Source of the DNA: an uncultured Parabacteroides sp.
Lineage (GTDB): Bacteria > Bacteroidota > Bacteroidia > Bacteroidales > Tannerellaceae
Direction: 5' to 3'
Assembly: GCA_949295065.1 (NCBI GenBank)
Contig: CASFJQ010000023.1
Location: 1-41,836 of the forward strand
Length of the DNA: 41,836 nucleotides
This document shows, piece by piece, positions 22,962-29,892 of this stretch. Numbering within the stretch: the first letter of the stretch is position 1; the number at the start of each line of letters is the position of its first letter. Under the pieces are notes generated by a model that searched no databases, was not told the origin of the DNA, and saw only the letters and a program-made list of their open reading frames with translations. The position numbers and the translations under genes are program-made.

Positions 22962-23864
22962 ATGAAACCTACATTGTTTGTTTTGGCTGCCGGCATGGGT
23001 AGCCGTTATGGTGGTCTTAAGCAGTTGGACGGACTCGGACCTAATGGTGAAACTATTATGGACTATTCAATTTTTGATGCAATCCGCGGTGGTTTTGGTA
23101 AAATTGTATTCGTAATCCGTAAATCTTTTGAGCAGGATTTCCGTGAAAAAATTATTTCTAAATATGAAAATCATATTCCTGTAGAAGTTGTATTCCAGGA
23201 TTTGAATAATCTGCCTGAAGGATTCACTTGTCCTGAAGGTCGTGAAAAACCTTGGGGAACAAATCATGCTGTTCTGATGGGTAAGGATGTTATCAAAGAA
23301 CCTTTTGCTGTTATCAATGCTGATGATTTCTATGGTCGTGACAGTTTTGCTGTGCTGGGAAAATGGCTTTCTGAAGTTGCCGGCAAACAGAATGAATATT
23401 GCATGGTTGGTTATCGCGTAGGAAATACTTTGAGTGAAAGCGGTTCTGTGGCTCGTGGTGTTTGCGAAACTAATGCTGACGGATATTTGACAGGCGTTGT
23501 TGAACGTACAGCAATTGAAAGAATCGACGGCGACATTCAGTTTGTTGACGAAAACGGTCAGAAGGTTGTATTGGAAGAAAACACTCCTGTTTCAATGAAT
23601 ATGTGGGGATTCACTCCGGATTATTTCAAATATTCAGAAGATTACTTCGTAGATTTCCTTAAGGCAAATATCAGCAATTTGAAGTGCGAATATTTCATTC
23701 CATTGATGGTTAATGAACTTATTACAAAAGGCAAGGCTACAGTAAAAGTTCTTGACACAACTTCAAAATGGTTTGGCGTAACTTATGCTGCTGACCGTCA
23801 GGGCGTGGTTGACAAAATCCAGGCTTTGGTTGATGCCGGTGAATATCCTTCAAAACTTTTCTGA
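22962..23864 (+). CDS. Sugar-phosphate nucleotidyltransferase family protein
   Basis: The protein has 300 residues with an NTP-transferase fold. The start VLAAGMGSRYGGLKQLDGLGPNGETIM (7-33) contains the nucleotide-binding GxGxRxGGLKQ. PWGTNHAVL (about 90-98) and VINADDFYG (about 109-117) supply the nucleotide-contact and metal-binding segments. It differs from RmlA and GlmU by the GLKQLDGLGPNGET variation and by the lack of hexapeptide repeats. This is a widespread Bacteroidetes group whose sugar is not established. Reading frame continues upstream to 22689 in antisense to the peptidase gene, but ATG at 22962, after the promoter, begins the fold exactly. It is monocistronic and ends at a bidirectional terminator. 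Confidence 0.88.
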   Translation: MKPTLFVLAAGMGSRYGGLKQLDGLGPNGETIMDYSIFDAIRGGFGKIVFVIRKSFEQDFREKIISKYENHIPVEVVFQDLNNLPEGFTCPEGREKPWGTNHAVLMGKDVIKEPFAVINADDFYGRDSFAVLGKWLSEVAGKQNEYCMVGYRVGNTLSESGSVARGVCETNADGYLTGVVERTAIERIDGDIQFVDENGQKVVLEENTPVSMNMWGFTPDYFKYSEDYFVDFLKANISNLKCEYFIPLMVNELITKGKATVKVLDTTSKWFGVTYAADRQGVVDKIQALVDAGEYPSKLF

Positions 23865-23889
23865 TTAAGATAATTGATTGACAGATATG

Positions 23890-23925
23890 AAAAAGACAGT
23901 GCTCCAAACGGAACACTGTCTTTTT
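23890..23925. terminator. Bidirectional terminator between the nucleotidyltransferase and DUF5020 genes
   Basis: AAAAAGACAGTG (23890-23901) and CACTGTCTTTTT (23914-23925) form a 12-bp stem whose flanking A- and T-runs give termination signals in both directions. It serves both convergent genes. Confidence 0.9.
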
Positions 23926-23937
23926 CTATATATATGA

Positions 23938-24645
23938 TTAATCAAAAGACCATTTGATTGCCAATGTCGGTATTGCATAAAATCCGTTTCTGAAGCTGAA
24001 ATTATTGCTTAATTCCACTTCCGTACCGACACTTAATTTAAACTTGTCATTAACTTTCGGCAATTTGTTCAGATTAAGCCAGAATTGAGGTTCTGAAAGG
24101 AAAATGAAATCGCCGTGAGGATTGTTCCCTTTTTCTCTCCAGAAATCAGCAAAGCCGCTGAACGTACATACTCCGTTTTTTCCGAAGTGCAGATACCAAG
24201 TTCCGGTAAGCTGGAAATTGTTTGGAGATTTAAGCTTCTGAATATACTTGTACATTGCTGAAAGTGTGAACCCTTTGGTGAAAGAGCTGTTATTGTATGT
24301 ATATGTCAAACCACCAAGATAAGCATTCTGGAATGAAGCCATGTTGTTCAATCCACCGTTATATTCTACATGGATTGAAAATGGAGGCTGCCAGAATTTA
24401 AGTTCTCTTGCGATTTCCCAGTATGCAGAAGCGATACCTTTGCTTGTATAATCCATATCCACGAAGAAATATGTGCTTCCCCATGAGTCTGGTTTGAACA
24501 TTTCAACTGTAGTTGTAACGACTGGGCGATCTTTAAGGTCGTTATTGTAAAGAGCGCTTCCCAAATCATAATGAAGTTGGATGTTCTGGGCATTAAGTCC
24601 AATAAAAGAAGTCAATAGAAATAATAAAATGAAGATTCTTTTCAT
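23938..24645 (-). CDS. DUF5020 family outer-membrane beta-barrel candidate
   Basis: A clear signal peptide (MKRIFILLFLLTSFIGLNAQ, cleaved after about residue 19) is followed by 215 residues of alternating aromatic/polar strands (for example IQLHYDLG, STYFFVDMDY, FTLSAMYKYIQ, KFKLSVGTEVEL), ending in IKWSFD. The C-terminal aromatic is typical of outer-membrane barrels. It resembles DUF5020, which is distantly related to the nucleoside channel Tsx, so small-molecule diffusion is possible but unproven. The gene has a TAACTTTG -7 box at 24681-24674. A striking array of four dyad sites lies about 160-250 bp further upstream (24838-24929) and may control it. Confidence 0.82.
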   Translation of the reverse strand: MKRIFILLFLLTSFIGLNAQNIQLHYDLGSALYNNDLKDRPVVTTTVEMFKPDSWGSTYFFVDMDYTSKGIASAYWEIARELKFWQPPFSIHVEYNGGLNNMASFQNAYLGGLTYTYNNSSFTKGFTLSAMYKYIQKLKSPNNFQLTGTWYLHFGKNGVCTFSGFADFWREKGNNPHGDFIFLSEPQFWLNLNKLPKVNDKFKLSVGTEVELSNNFSFRNGFYAIPTLAIKWSFD

Positions 24646-24673
24646 ACAGTTAATTTATAGAAATCTGAGGTCG

Positions 24674-24681
24674 CAAAGTTA
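24674..24681 (-). promoter_or_regulatory. -7 promoter box of the DUF5020 gene
   Basis: Minus-strand TAACTTTG is an exact match, 28 bp before the ATG. No -33 TTG is obvious. Confidence 0.65.
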
Positions 24682-24837
24682 AATATTTTTATATGATTTT
24701 GAGTAAAGAATATGAGAAATTGAGCTGATATGTTTCACTAAAAGGGATATAAAAATTCTGTTTATAAGCCGCATTGTGTAATTTGTTGTAATATAGTCGA
24801 TTATATTTTCATCGTATTTCTATGCGTTGGAAAACTT

Positions 24838-24929
24838 TTTTCATAATATATGAAACAAAATTTTCACAATATATGAAAAAAGATTTTCATAATATATGGA
24901 AAAAGTTTTTCATATATTATGGAATAAGT
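24838..24929. repeat. Four tandem 23-bp dyad-symmetric units (putative operator array)
   Basis: Units start at 24838, 24861, 24884 and 24907, exactly 23 bp apart, each beginning TTTTCA. The first contains the perfect dyad TTTCATA-ATA-TATGAAA (24839-24855). The second and third differ by one or two bases, and the fourth has the centre reversed (TTTCATATATTATGG). Spacers after the dyads vary, so selection seems to act on the dyads and their phasing. There is no gene in 24646-25223. The array lies upstream of the DUF5020 gene and beyond the 3' end of the small membrane-protein genes. Confidence 0.85.
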
Positions 24930-25022
24930 GAATCATTAGCATAAAGTTTGAGGCAGATTTTCGGACAGTTTTTTTGTCATTATGATTAGGGGAGGAGGAT
25001 ACAGTTTTAGACAAACAATAAA

Positions 25023-25049
25023 AGGCAGTGCGATTGTGTCGCACTGCCT
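25023..25049 (-). terminator. Terminator downstream of the two small membrane-protein genes
   Basis: AGGCAGTGCGA (25023-25033) and TCGCACTGCCT (25039-25049) form a perfect 11-bp stem with a 5-nt loop. On the minus strand it is followed by TTTTATTG. It lies 175 bp after the stop at 25224. Confidence 0.85.
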
Positions 25050-25223
25050 CTAATTTATCTCTCGTCCCTCTGTTGTCAAGTGTGAAACACTCTATCCAAG
25101 TAACAGCAAGTTTTATTGAAATAGGCAGAAAAATGAATCTCAGATAACCGCGGGGTCACGCCGAAGCGACAACCAGGGAATTCGAGAATATAAAAGTTAT
25201 GTCGATAATTTATGATGGAAGGG
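25050..25223. other. Non-coding stretch with a GC-rich patch, possible repeat remnant or RNA
   Basis: Between the stop of the 64-residue gene and the terminator is a 174-bp stretch whose centre (about 25146-25185, around CCGCGGGGTCACGCCGAAGC) is far richer in GC than all flanking intergenic DNA. A 65-codon minus-strand frame crosses it, but it overlaps the neighbouring gene and I do not believe it is translated. It could be a structured 3' RNA or the remnant of a dispersed element. Confidence 0.35.
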
Positions 25224-25418
25224 TTAGTTAGCTTCGTGCTGATTGTCCTGTCTTGAAGCATAAACACGGGCAACTCCCATACCTATAGCTAAAATGCCAA
25301 GAACAGACATCAATATAGTTTTCATTGAACTACTTTCAAAATCACTTGTTCCAGCTAACACCAAAATAATGCATGAAACCATCATTACTGCATCTGCTAA
25401 ATCTTTATTTACTTTCAT
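25224..25418 (-). CDS. Small two-helix membrane protein (64 aa), unknown
   Basis: No family is recognised. The 64 residues form two hydrophobic helices (about 8-23, ADAVMMVSCIILVLAG; about 33-54, KTILMSVLGILAIGMGVARVY) joined by a polar turn TSDFESSS and ending in a charged tail RQDNQHEAN. It follows a 65-residue gene of the same plan after 32 bp, so the two are probably co-transcribed and could form a complex. There is no signal peptide or catalytic motif. The next minus-strand terminator is at 25023-25049. Size and composition suggest a genuine small gene; function is unknown. Confidence 0.65.
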   Translation of the reverse strand: MKVNKDLADAVMMVSCIILVLAGTSDFESSSMKTILMSVLGILAIGMGVARVYASRQDNQHEAN

Positions 25419-25450
25419 GATTCTATTTGTTTTTTTTATTTGTTATTCAA

Positions 25451-25648
25451 TTAATTATTAACCTCTTCTGATTCAACTTCGTTACTCAAGCTTTTCATAA
25501 TTCCGTATATACCGCCACCTAAAGTCAGTAATACAATAAGTAATTTGATATAATCATTTGGAATTATAGAGCTGCATGCCAAAACACATCCAACAATAGT
25601 CATTAAAATTGAAAACCAAATTGTCATTTTTTTATTCTTTGTAGCCAT
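25451..25648 (-). CDS. Small two-helix membrane protein (65 aa), unknown
   Basis: No family is recognised. After a basic start (MATKNKKM) come two membrane helices (about 9-29, TIWFSILMTIVGCVLACSSI; about 33-51, IKLLIVLLTLGGGIYGIM) and an acidic tail SNEVESEEVNN. The frame continues 47 codons upstream, but that part is low-quality sequence with no start signal, and ATG at 25648 gives the compact hairpin plan shared with the downstream 64-residue protein. The A/T-rich leader 25649-25700 contains no exact TAnnTTTG box; TTACTTGTGC near 25705-25714 is a weak candidate. Confidence 0.65.
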   Translation of the reverse strand: MATKNKKMTIWFSILMTIVGCVLACSSIIPNDYIKLLIVLLTLGGGIYGIMKSLSNEVESEEVNN

Positions 25649-25928
25649 ATCTTTTTTAGATTTTAAGTTAATGGGTTGTTTAGTTTGTATGTTTCTTGTT
25701 TGCACAAGTAAAGACACACAAATAGATAACCCATTTGTATAATTTGACAATATTATTTGGGATACAAAAACACATGCTATTGTATCCAAAAAAATAAAAA
25801 AGTAATAAAGTTCTTGGGATGAATATATGCTTTATGCAAATTTAAAGTTGGTAAAAAGCATATATATGTTTGAGAAACTTTTTGTTCTGATAAAAAAGCC
25901 TCTCTTTGCTGAAGTAAAAAAGATTAAC

Positions 25929-26330
25929 CTAAATGATTAGTTTACGCATGGCAAATACGTGGTGAGCCATACTGCAGAATAGGGAAGAGCAGGCAACAGA
26001 ACGTACGAATGCACTCTGTTCCTGTGTCTTTGATAAATTTGTGAGATTTTTAATTCTCAAATATTGTATTAAGCGATAAGTCGATGTGTCAAGAACGCGA
26101 AGTGAAGTTGCGTTGTTGTTTATTTGAAAAGCTCTGCGTGGAGTGAGAAGATTGTTGCTTTTCAAATCATTGCTTAGTATACTTATCTGGTGCTGCATGT
26201 CAGAACTGTCCTCTTGTGTAATAGTTTCTGTATTACATAAGAAAACATTCTCTTTATTTTGCAATGTTTTCTCTGGAGAAAACAAAAATAAAGCGAACAG
26301 CAGACCGAATATGTATAATATTTGTTTCAC
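25929..26330 (-). CDS. Secreted or membrane-associated 133-residue protein, unknown
   Basis: I recognise no characterised family. With GTG at 26330 as start, the protein begins with a basic residue and a strong hydrophobic segment (KQILYIFGLLFALFLFS), consistent with a signal peptide. A polar middle follows, then LTPRRAFQ, TYRLIQYLRIKNL and a hydrophobic, histidine-containing end (SMAHHVFAMRKLII). A minus-strand TATATTTG box at 26342-26335 stands only 5 bp before the GTG, so the message would be nearly leaderless. The frame stays open further upstream, antisense to menA, which is coincidental. The gene is divergent from menA. Reality is supported by the sensible plan of the protein; the start codon is uncertain. 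Confidence 0.55.
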   Translation of the reverse strand: MKQILYIFGLLFALFLFSPEKTLQNKENVFLCNTETITQEDSSDMQHQISILSNDLKSNNLLTPRRAFQINNNATSLRVLDTSTYRLIQYLRIKNLTNLSKTQEQSAFVRSVACSSLFCSMAHHVFAMRKLII

Positions 26331-26334
26331 GCAG

Positions 26335-26342
26335 CAAATATA
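26335..26342 (-). promoter_or_regulatory. -7 promoter box divergent from menA
   Basis: Minus-strand TATATTTG, an exact match, with TTTTG 16 bp further upstream (26363-26359). It would start transcription at about 26330, the position of the proposed GTG. Confidence 0.5.
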
Positions 26343-26387
26343 TAAGGTTTTTTTAAAACAAAAGGTATTATCTGTGTTTTTTGTTCC

Positions 26388-26395
26388 TATTTTTG
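26388..26395 (+). promoter_or_regulatory. -7 promoter box of menA
   Basis: TATTTTTG, an exact match, lies 14 bp before the ATG, implying a leader of only about 10 nt. The -33 element is not obvious. Confidence 0.6.
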
Positions 26396-26409
26396 CAAAA
26401 AAAATTGTA

Positions 26410-27303
26410 ATGAGACTTATCAGTTCTATTTCTCTTTGGCTCAAAGCTGCGAGGCCAAAGACTTTGCCGGCTTCATTGAGCCCAGTGTTGTTGGGATGTG
26501 CGTTGGCATATAGGGATAATGGTGGAATGCTGTTGCTTGTTCCGGCGGTTTTATGTTTTCTGGTTGCATTGTTTGCCCAGATTGCTAGTAATTTTGCCAA
26601 TGATTATTTTGATTTTAAGAAAGGAGCAGACGGTGCGGACCGTCTGGGGCCGGAAAGGGCAGTGGCTCAAGGTTGGATAAAACCTAAGGATATGTTGAAG
26701 GCGACGGCTATCACATTGGTTTTGGCTTGTCTTTTCGGTTGTATGCTTATTCCTTATGGTGGATGGGAGCTTATTCCTGTAGGTTTGGCAATAGCAGCTT
26801 GTGTGTTGGCATATTCCACAGGTCCTTATCCTTTAGCCTATAATGGTCTTGGCGATGTTTGTGTGTTGTTGTTCTATGGAATTGTTCCTGTTTGTTTCAC
26901 TTACTATGTTCAATGTTTGCACTTCAGTTTGCTGTCATTATTGTTATCTATAGCTTTAGGTGTTTTGTCTGTCAATATTCTGATTGTTAACAATTATAGA
27001 GATTATTATCAGGATAAGGCAGTTGGCAAGAGAACTTCAATTGTGATATTTGGCCGGACATTTGGGAAATATATTTATCTATTGAATGGAATAATTGCTG
27101 TAGCGCTAATATTCCCATTGTTGTTGAATGCTTCGATTATTTTCATCTTGCTTTTCTCTGCTTTTTTTGTCCTTTTTATAAAGTCGTGGATTGATTTATC
27201 TCGATTAGAGGGAAGAGCTTTGAACAAGGTTTTAGGTGATACAGCTCGCAATGAGTTTGTTTTTGCGTTAATATTATCATTGTTCCTAATATTGGGAATC
27301 TGA
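26410..27303 (+). CDS. menA: 1,4-dihydroxy-2-naphthoate polyprenyltransferase
   Basis: MenA is the inner-membrane UbiA-type prenyltransferase that attaches the isoprenoid tail to DHNA in menaquinone synthesis. The first aspartate-rich motif is NDYFDFKKGAD (64-74) and the second NNYRDYYQDKAVGKRTS (194-210). About eight or nine membrane helices surround them. The 297 residues are typical. The frame is open another 89 codons upstream, but MRLISSISLWLKAARPKTLPAS is the normal MenA start and follows the -7 box. A terminator at 27331-27368 follows. Other men genes are not in the window. Confidence 0.94.
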   Translation: MRLISSISLWLKAARPKTLPASLSPVLLGCALAYRDNGGMLLLVPAVLCFLVALFAQIASNFANDYFDFKKGADGADRLGPERAVAQGWIKPKDMLKATAITLVLACLFGCMLIPYGGWELIPVGLAIAACVLAYSTGPYPLAYNGLGDVCVLLFYGIVPVCFTYYVQCLHFSLLSLLLSIALGVLSVNILIVNNYRDYYQDKAVGKRTSIVIFGRTFGKYIYLLNGIIAVALIFPLLLNASIIFILLFSAFFVLFIKSWIDLSRLEGRALNKVLGDTARNEFVFALILSLFLILGI

Positions 27304-27330
27304 AGTTTTGTAACTATGTTTTTAAAAAAA

Positions 27331-27368
27331 GGTCGTTATGTTTTTTATGATACATAACGACCTTTTTT
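27331..27368. terminator. Bidirectional terminator between menA and miaA
   Basis: GGTCGTTATG (27331-27340) and CATAACGACC (27353-27362) form a 10-bp perfect stem with T-runs on both outer sides, serving the convergent menA and miaA. Confidence 0.9.
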
Positions 27369-27419
27369 ATGAATTATAGCTTTCTTATAATGTATTCCCA
27401 AATTGTGGTGGAATATCAA

Positions 27420-28325
27420 TTACTTATTGATGCATTGTTCAATATATTCCATAATTTCAGGTTCATCGTCCGGATTAAACCATTTGATTTCATTATCGCG
27501 TTTAAACCATGTCATTTGTTTTCTGGCGTAAACTCTGCTATTGCGCTTTATTTTTTCAATAGCGAAATCCAAAGTCCATTCACCATCAAAATATTTGAAC
27601 AATTCTTTAAATCCGACCGTATTTAGAGAATTCAGATGTTTCAAAGGATATACTTTCTTTGCCTCTTCAAGCAAACCTTCTTCCATCATAGAGTCAACTC
27701 TGAGGTTTATTCTATCGCATAATTCTTCTCTATCACGTTTCAGACCAATCTGGATTATTTTGAAATCTCTTTCTTTACGGCTTTTGGTTCTGAATGAAGA
27801 ATAAGGCATTCCTGTTTGCCTGCAAATCTCAACGGCGTGAACCACTCTTTTGTAATTGTTCCTGTCCACTTCTTCGTAATGGATGGGGTCACAACGTTTC
27901 AATTCCTCAAGAATAGGAGCAAGGCCTTTTTCCTCATAATCTTTCCAAACCTGCTGGCGTATGTCTGCTCTTACCGTTGGGATATCATCGATGCCCTTTG
28001 TTACGGCGTCGATATACATCATGGAACCTCCGGTCATAACAACTGCTGGAATAGTTTTGTGCAAATCACCTAATAGACTTATTACATCTTCTTCGAATTG
28101 GCTGGCACTATAGTAATCATTCAAATCCAATGTTCCAACCATATAGTGTTTTACACGCTTCATCTGTTCAGCCGTTGGTGCAGCAGTTCCAATAGGAATA
28201 TCCTTGTATAACTGTCTGGAGTCGGCAGAAATAATCGGAGAGCTAAGCTTTTCTGCTATACGAAGGCTCAACTCTGTTTTTCCTACGCCAGTAGGACCTA
28301 AGATTATTATCAGATATTTATCCAT
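27420..28325 (-). CDS. miaA: tRNA dimethylallyltransferase
   Basis: MiaA adds the isopentenyl group to A37 of tRNAs that read UNN codons. The P-loop GPTGVGKT (10-17) and [16 protein letters not shown] (35-50) are diagnostic, and the C-terminal [19 protein letters not shown] is the tRNA-binding end. At 301 residues it is complete. Its ATG overlaps the stop of the preceding gene by one base (TAATG), so translation is coupled to a pRiA4b-ORF3-like protein. The pair ends at the bidirectional terminator shared with menA. Product assignment is firm. Confidence 0.96.
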   Translation of the reverse strand: MDKYLIIILGPTGVGKTELSLRIAEKLSSPIISADSRQLYKDIPIGTAAPTAEQMKRVKHYMVGTLDLNDYYSASQFEEDVISLLGDLHKTIPAVVMTGGSMMYIDAVTKGIDDIPTVRADIRQQVWKDYEEKGLAPILEELKRCDPIHYEEVDRNNYKRVVHAVEICRQTGMPYSSFRTKSRKERDFKIIQIGLKRDREELCDRINLRVDSMMEEGLLEEAKKVYPLKHLNSLNTVGFKELFKYFDGEWTLDFAIEKIKRNSRVYARKQMTWFKRDNEIKWFNPDDEPEIMEYIEQCINK

Positions 28326-28894
28326 TAATAACGGTCGTCATCGTATGGATTACTCATGGCGCTGTCTCCAAATCCTTCAAAACCGTCTTTGTCAAGTTCG
28401 TCGATATCATATTCAGAGTCGCCATAGAAATCTTCTCCCAAATCTGTAGAAGATGAAGCTGCAAGTTTTGTGTCGAAATCATCGAAAGACATTAACTGCA
28501 CTGGAGGAACGCCTTTAGATTTAGTACATACAGCTTGATCCAAATCTTTATTTGTTATGATTTCACGCAGCTCCATAAAGAATGCACGTTCTGTCATATA
28601 ATCAAAAACGTACAATAGCTTTTGATGTTCATCTTGGAGAAGTTCATCAAGGTGAGTATCTTCCATTGTATAATTATCTACATCAGAAGAAGTATCCATT
28701 TCCATTAGTGTGATTTCTGTAGTTTTACTCCAGTCATCTTCACAAATGAAGAATGATGTCATCTGGTCTTTTGTATAACCTACTGAATCTAGTATTGCAT
28801 TGTGCAAATCCAGGAATGTTGCTTCAGAATCTATTTGGATTTCTCTTTTGAAGTCTTCAACTTCGTCTGATAAAAGTAAGAATCTATATACCAT
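28325..28894 (-). CDS. pRiA4b ORF3-like (IS1096 TnpR-type) protein
   Basis: This is a 189-residue member of the PRiA4_ORF3 fold, named after an Agrobacterium plasmid gene and also found as a passenger in IS1096. The core (about 1-110) begins [20 protein letters not shown], a small beta-grasp-like domain, with [10 protein letters not shown] (31-40) and [16 protein letters not shown] (93-108). The C-terminal 60 residues are strongly acidic (DDFDTK, then [23 protein letters not shown]) and probably disordered. The mobile-element name is misleading here. No repeats or transposase surround it, and the gene is firmly joined to miaA by TAATG. A promoter box is at 28924-28917. Function is unknown. 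Confidence 0.85.
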   Translation of the reverse strand: MVYRFLLLSDEVEDFKREIQIDSEATFLDLHNAILDSVGYTKDQMTSFFICEDDWSKTTEITLMEMDTSSDVDNYTMEDTHLDELLQDEHQKLLYVFDYMTERAFFMELREIITNKDLDQAVCTKSKGVPPVQLMSFDDFDTKLAASSSTDLGEDFYGDSEYDIDELDKDGFEGFGDSAMSNPYDDDRY

Positions 28895-28916
28895 AATTAA
28901 TGTTTTTTTGATGCTC

Positions 28917-28924
28917 CAAAAATA
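28917..28924 (-). promoter_or_regulatory. -7 promoter box of the PRiA4_ORF3-miaA operon
   Basis: Minus-strand TATTTTTG, an exact match, 22 bp before the ATG. Confidence 0.6.
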
Positions 28925-29012
28925 GTAAAAATAATTTATTTATACGAATGTGGAGTTAAAAGGTGAGGGGTGAATGTTTCTTTTTCGTCTGGCTGTAATA
29001 TAGTTTATATTA

Positions 29013-29063
29013 TAAAAAAAAGAGACGCTTTGATGTAGATTTTACCTGCATCAAAGCGTCTCT
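29013..29063 (-). terminator. Strong terminator at the end of the purM-lpxA run
   Basis: AGAGACGCTTTGATG (29021-29035) and CATCAAAGCGTCTCT (29049-29063) form a 15-bp perfect stem, followed on the minus strand by eight T (29020-29013). It lies 20 bp after the lpxA stop. Confidence 0.95.
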
Positions 29064-29082
29064 TATAAGAAAATAATTATGG

Positions 29083-29871
29083 TTATAATTCGTCAATAGA
29101 ACCTCTTACGATACCTCTTTTGGAAGATTTAATGAAATTAAGAATTAAATCTCTTTCTTCACTTGGTTCATATTCAGTTTCAATTGCTTTTAAAGCGTCA
29201 GAATTATTCAGACCTCTTGTATATAGTGTTCTGTATATATCCTGGATCAGATATACTTGCTGGTTTGTAAATCCTCTACGTCTTAAACCAACAATATTAA
29301 TTCCACAATATACAATAGGATCACGACCTATTAAAGTATAAGGAGGAATATCTTTTCCTATTCTGGAACCACCCTGAATCATAACATGCTTGGAAATCTT
29401 AGAGAATTGATGAACAAGAGAACCACCACTTACTATGGCAAAATCATCTATTTCAACTTCTCCGGCTATCTGAGATGCATTACCTATTATTATGTTATCT
29501 TTCAATACACAATCATGGGCAATATGTGAATAAGCCATTATAAGACAATTGTTTCCAACTATAGTTGTTCCTTTAGATGCTGTACCACGATTTACTGTAA
29601 CACATTCACGCAACGTCGTGTTGTTTCCGATAACAGCAGTAGTTACTTCTCCTTTGAATTTCAAATCCTGAGGAATACCCGCAACAACTGCACCCGGGAA
29701 AATTCTACAATTATTTCCAATGCGGGCTCCGTCTAAAATTACTGCATGAGAGAATATATGACAATTGTCACCGATAACAACATCTTTTTCAATCACAGCA
29801 AACGGATCAATTGTTACGTTTTCTCCGATTTTTGCTTCCGGATGTATAACAGCTAATGGAGAATGACTCAT
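29083..29871 (-). CDS. lpxA: UDP-GlcNAc acyltransferase
   Basis: LpxA catalyses the first step of lipid A synthesis, O-acylation of UDP-GlcNAc from hydroxyacyl-ACP. Residues about 5-190 are left-handed beta-helix hexapeptide repeats (IGENVTIDPFAVIEKDVVIG and onward). The catalytic histidine is H119 in HIAHD, the equivalent of E. coli H125. The C-terminal helical part (from about 195) ends in RGSIDEL. The length of 262 is standard. It is last in the lpxD-lpxC/fabZ-lpxA series, 21 bp after lpxC/fabZ and just before a strong terminator. Confidence 0.97.
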   Translation of the reverse strand: MSHSPLAVIHPEAKIGENVTIDPFAVIEKDVVIGDNCHIFSHAVILDGARIGNNCRIFPGAVVAGIPQDLKFKGEVTTAVIGNNTTLRECVTVNRGTASKGTTIVGNNCLIMAYSHIAHDCVLKDNIIIGNASQIAGEVEIDDFAIVSGGSLVHQFSKISKHVMIQGGSRIGKDIPPYTLIGRDPIVYCGINIVGLRRRGFTNQQVYLIQDIYRTLYTRGLNNSDALKAIETEYEPSEERDLILNFIKSSKRGIVRGSIDEL

Positions 29872-29892
29872 ATTTGTTTTTATTCTAATTAG

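Noticed and set aside
24838-24929. CRISPR-like regularity
   Set aside because: The 23-bp unit has no separate unique spacer of 25-40 bp, only four units, no leader and no cas genes. A dyad array explains it better.
25076-25273. 65-codon minus-strand frame
   Set aside because: It overlaps the end of the small membrane-protein gene in another frame, crosses the GC-rich patch, and has no promoter or start context.
26143-26409. Extended N-terminus of MenA
   Set aside because: It is upstream of the -7 box and antisense to the divergent gene; MenA proteins start at the MRLI segment.
28325-28894. Mobile element suggested by the IS1096/TnpR family name
   Set aside because: There is no transposase, inverted repeat or target duplication, and the gene is coupled to miaA. 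The name reflects only shared ancestry.
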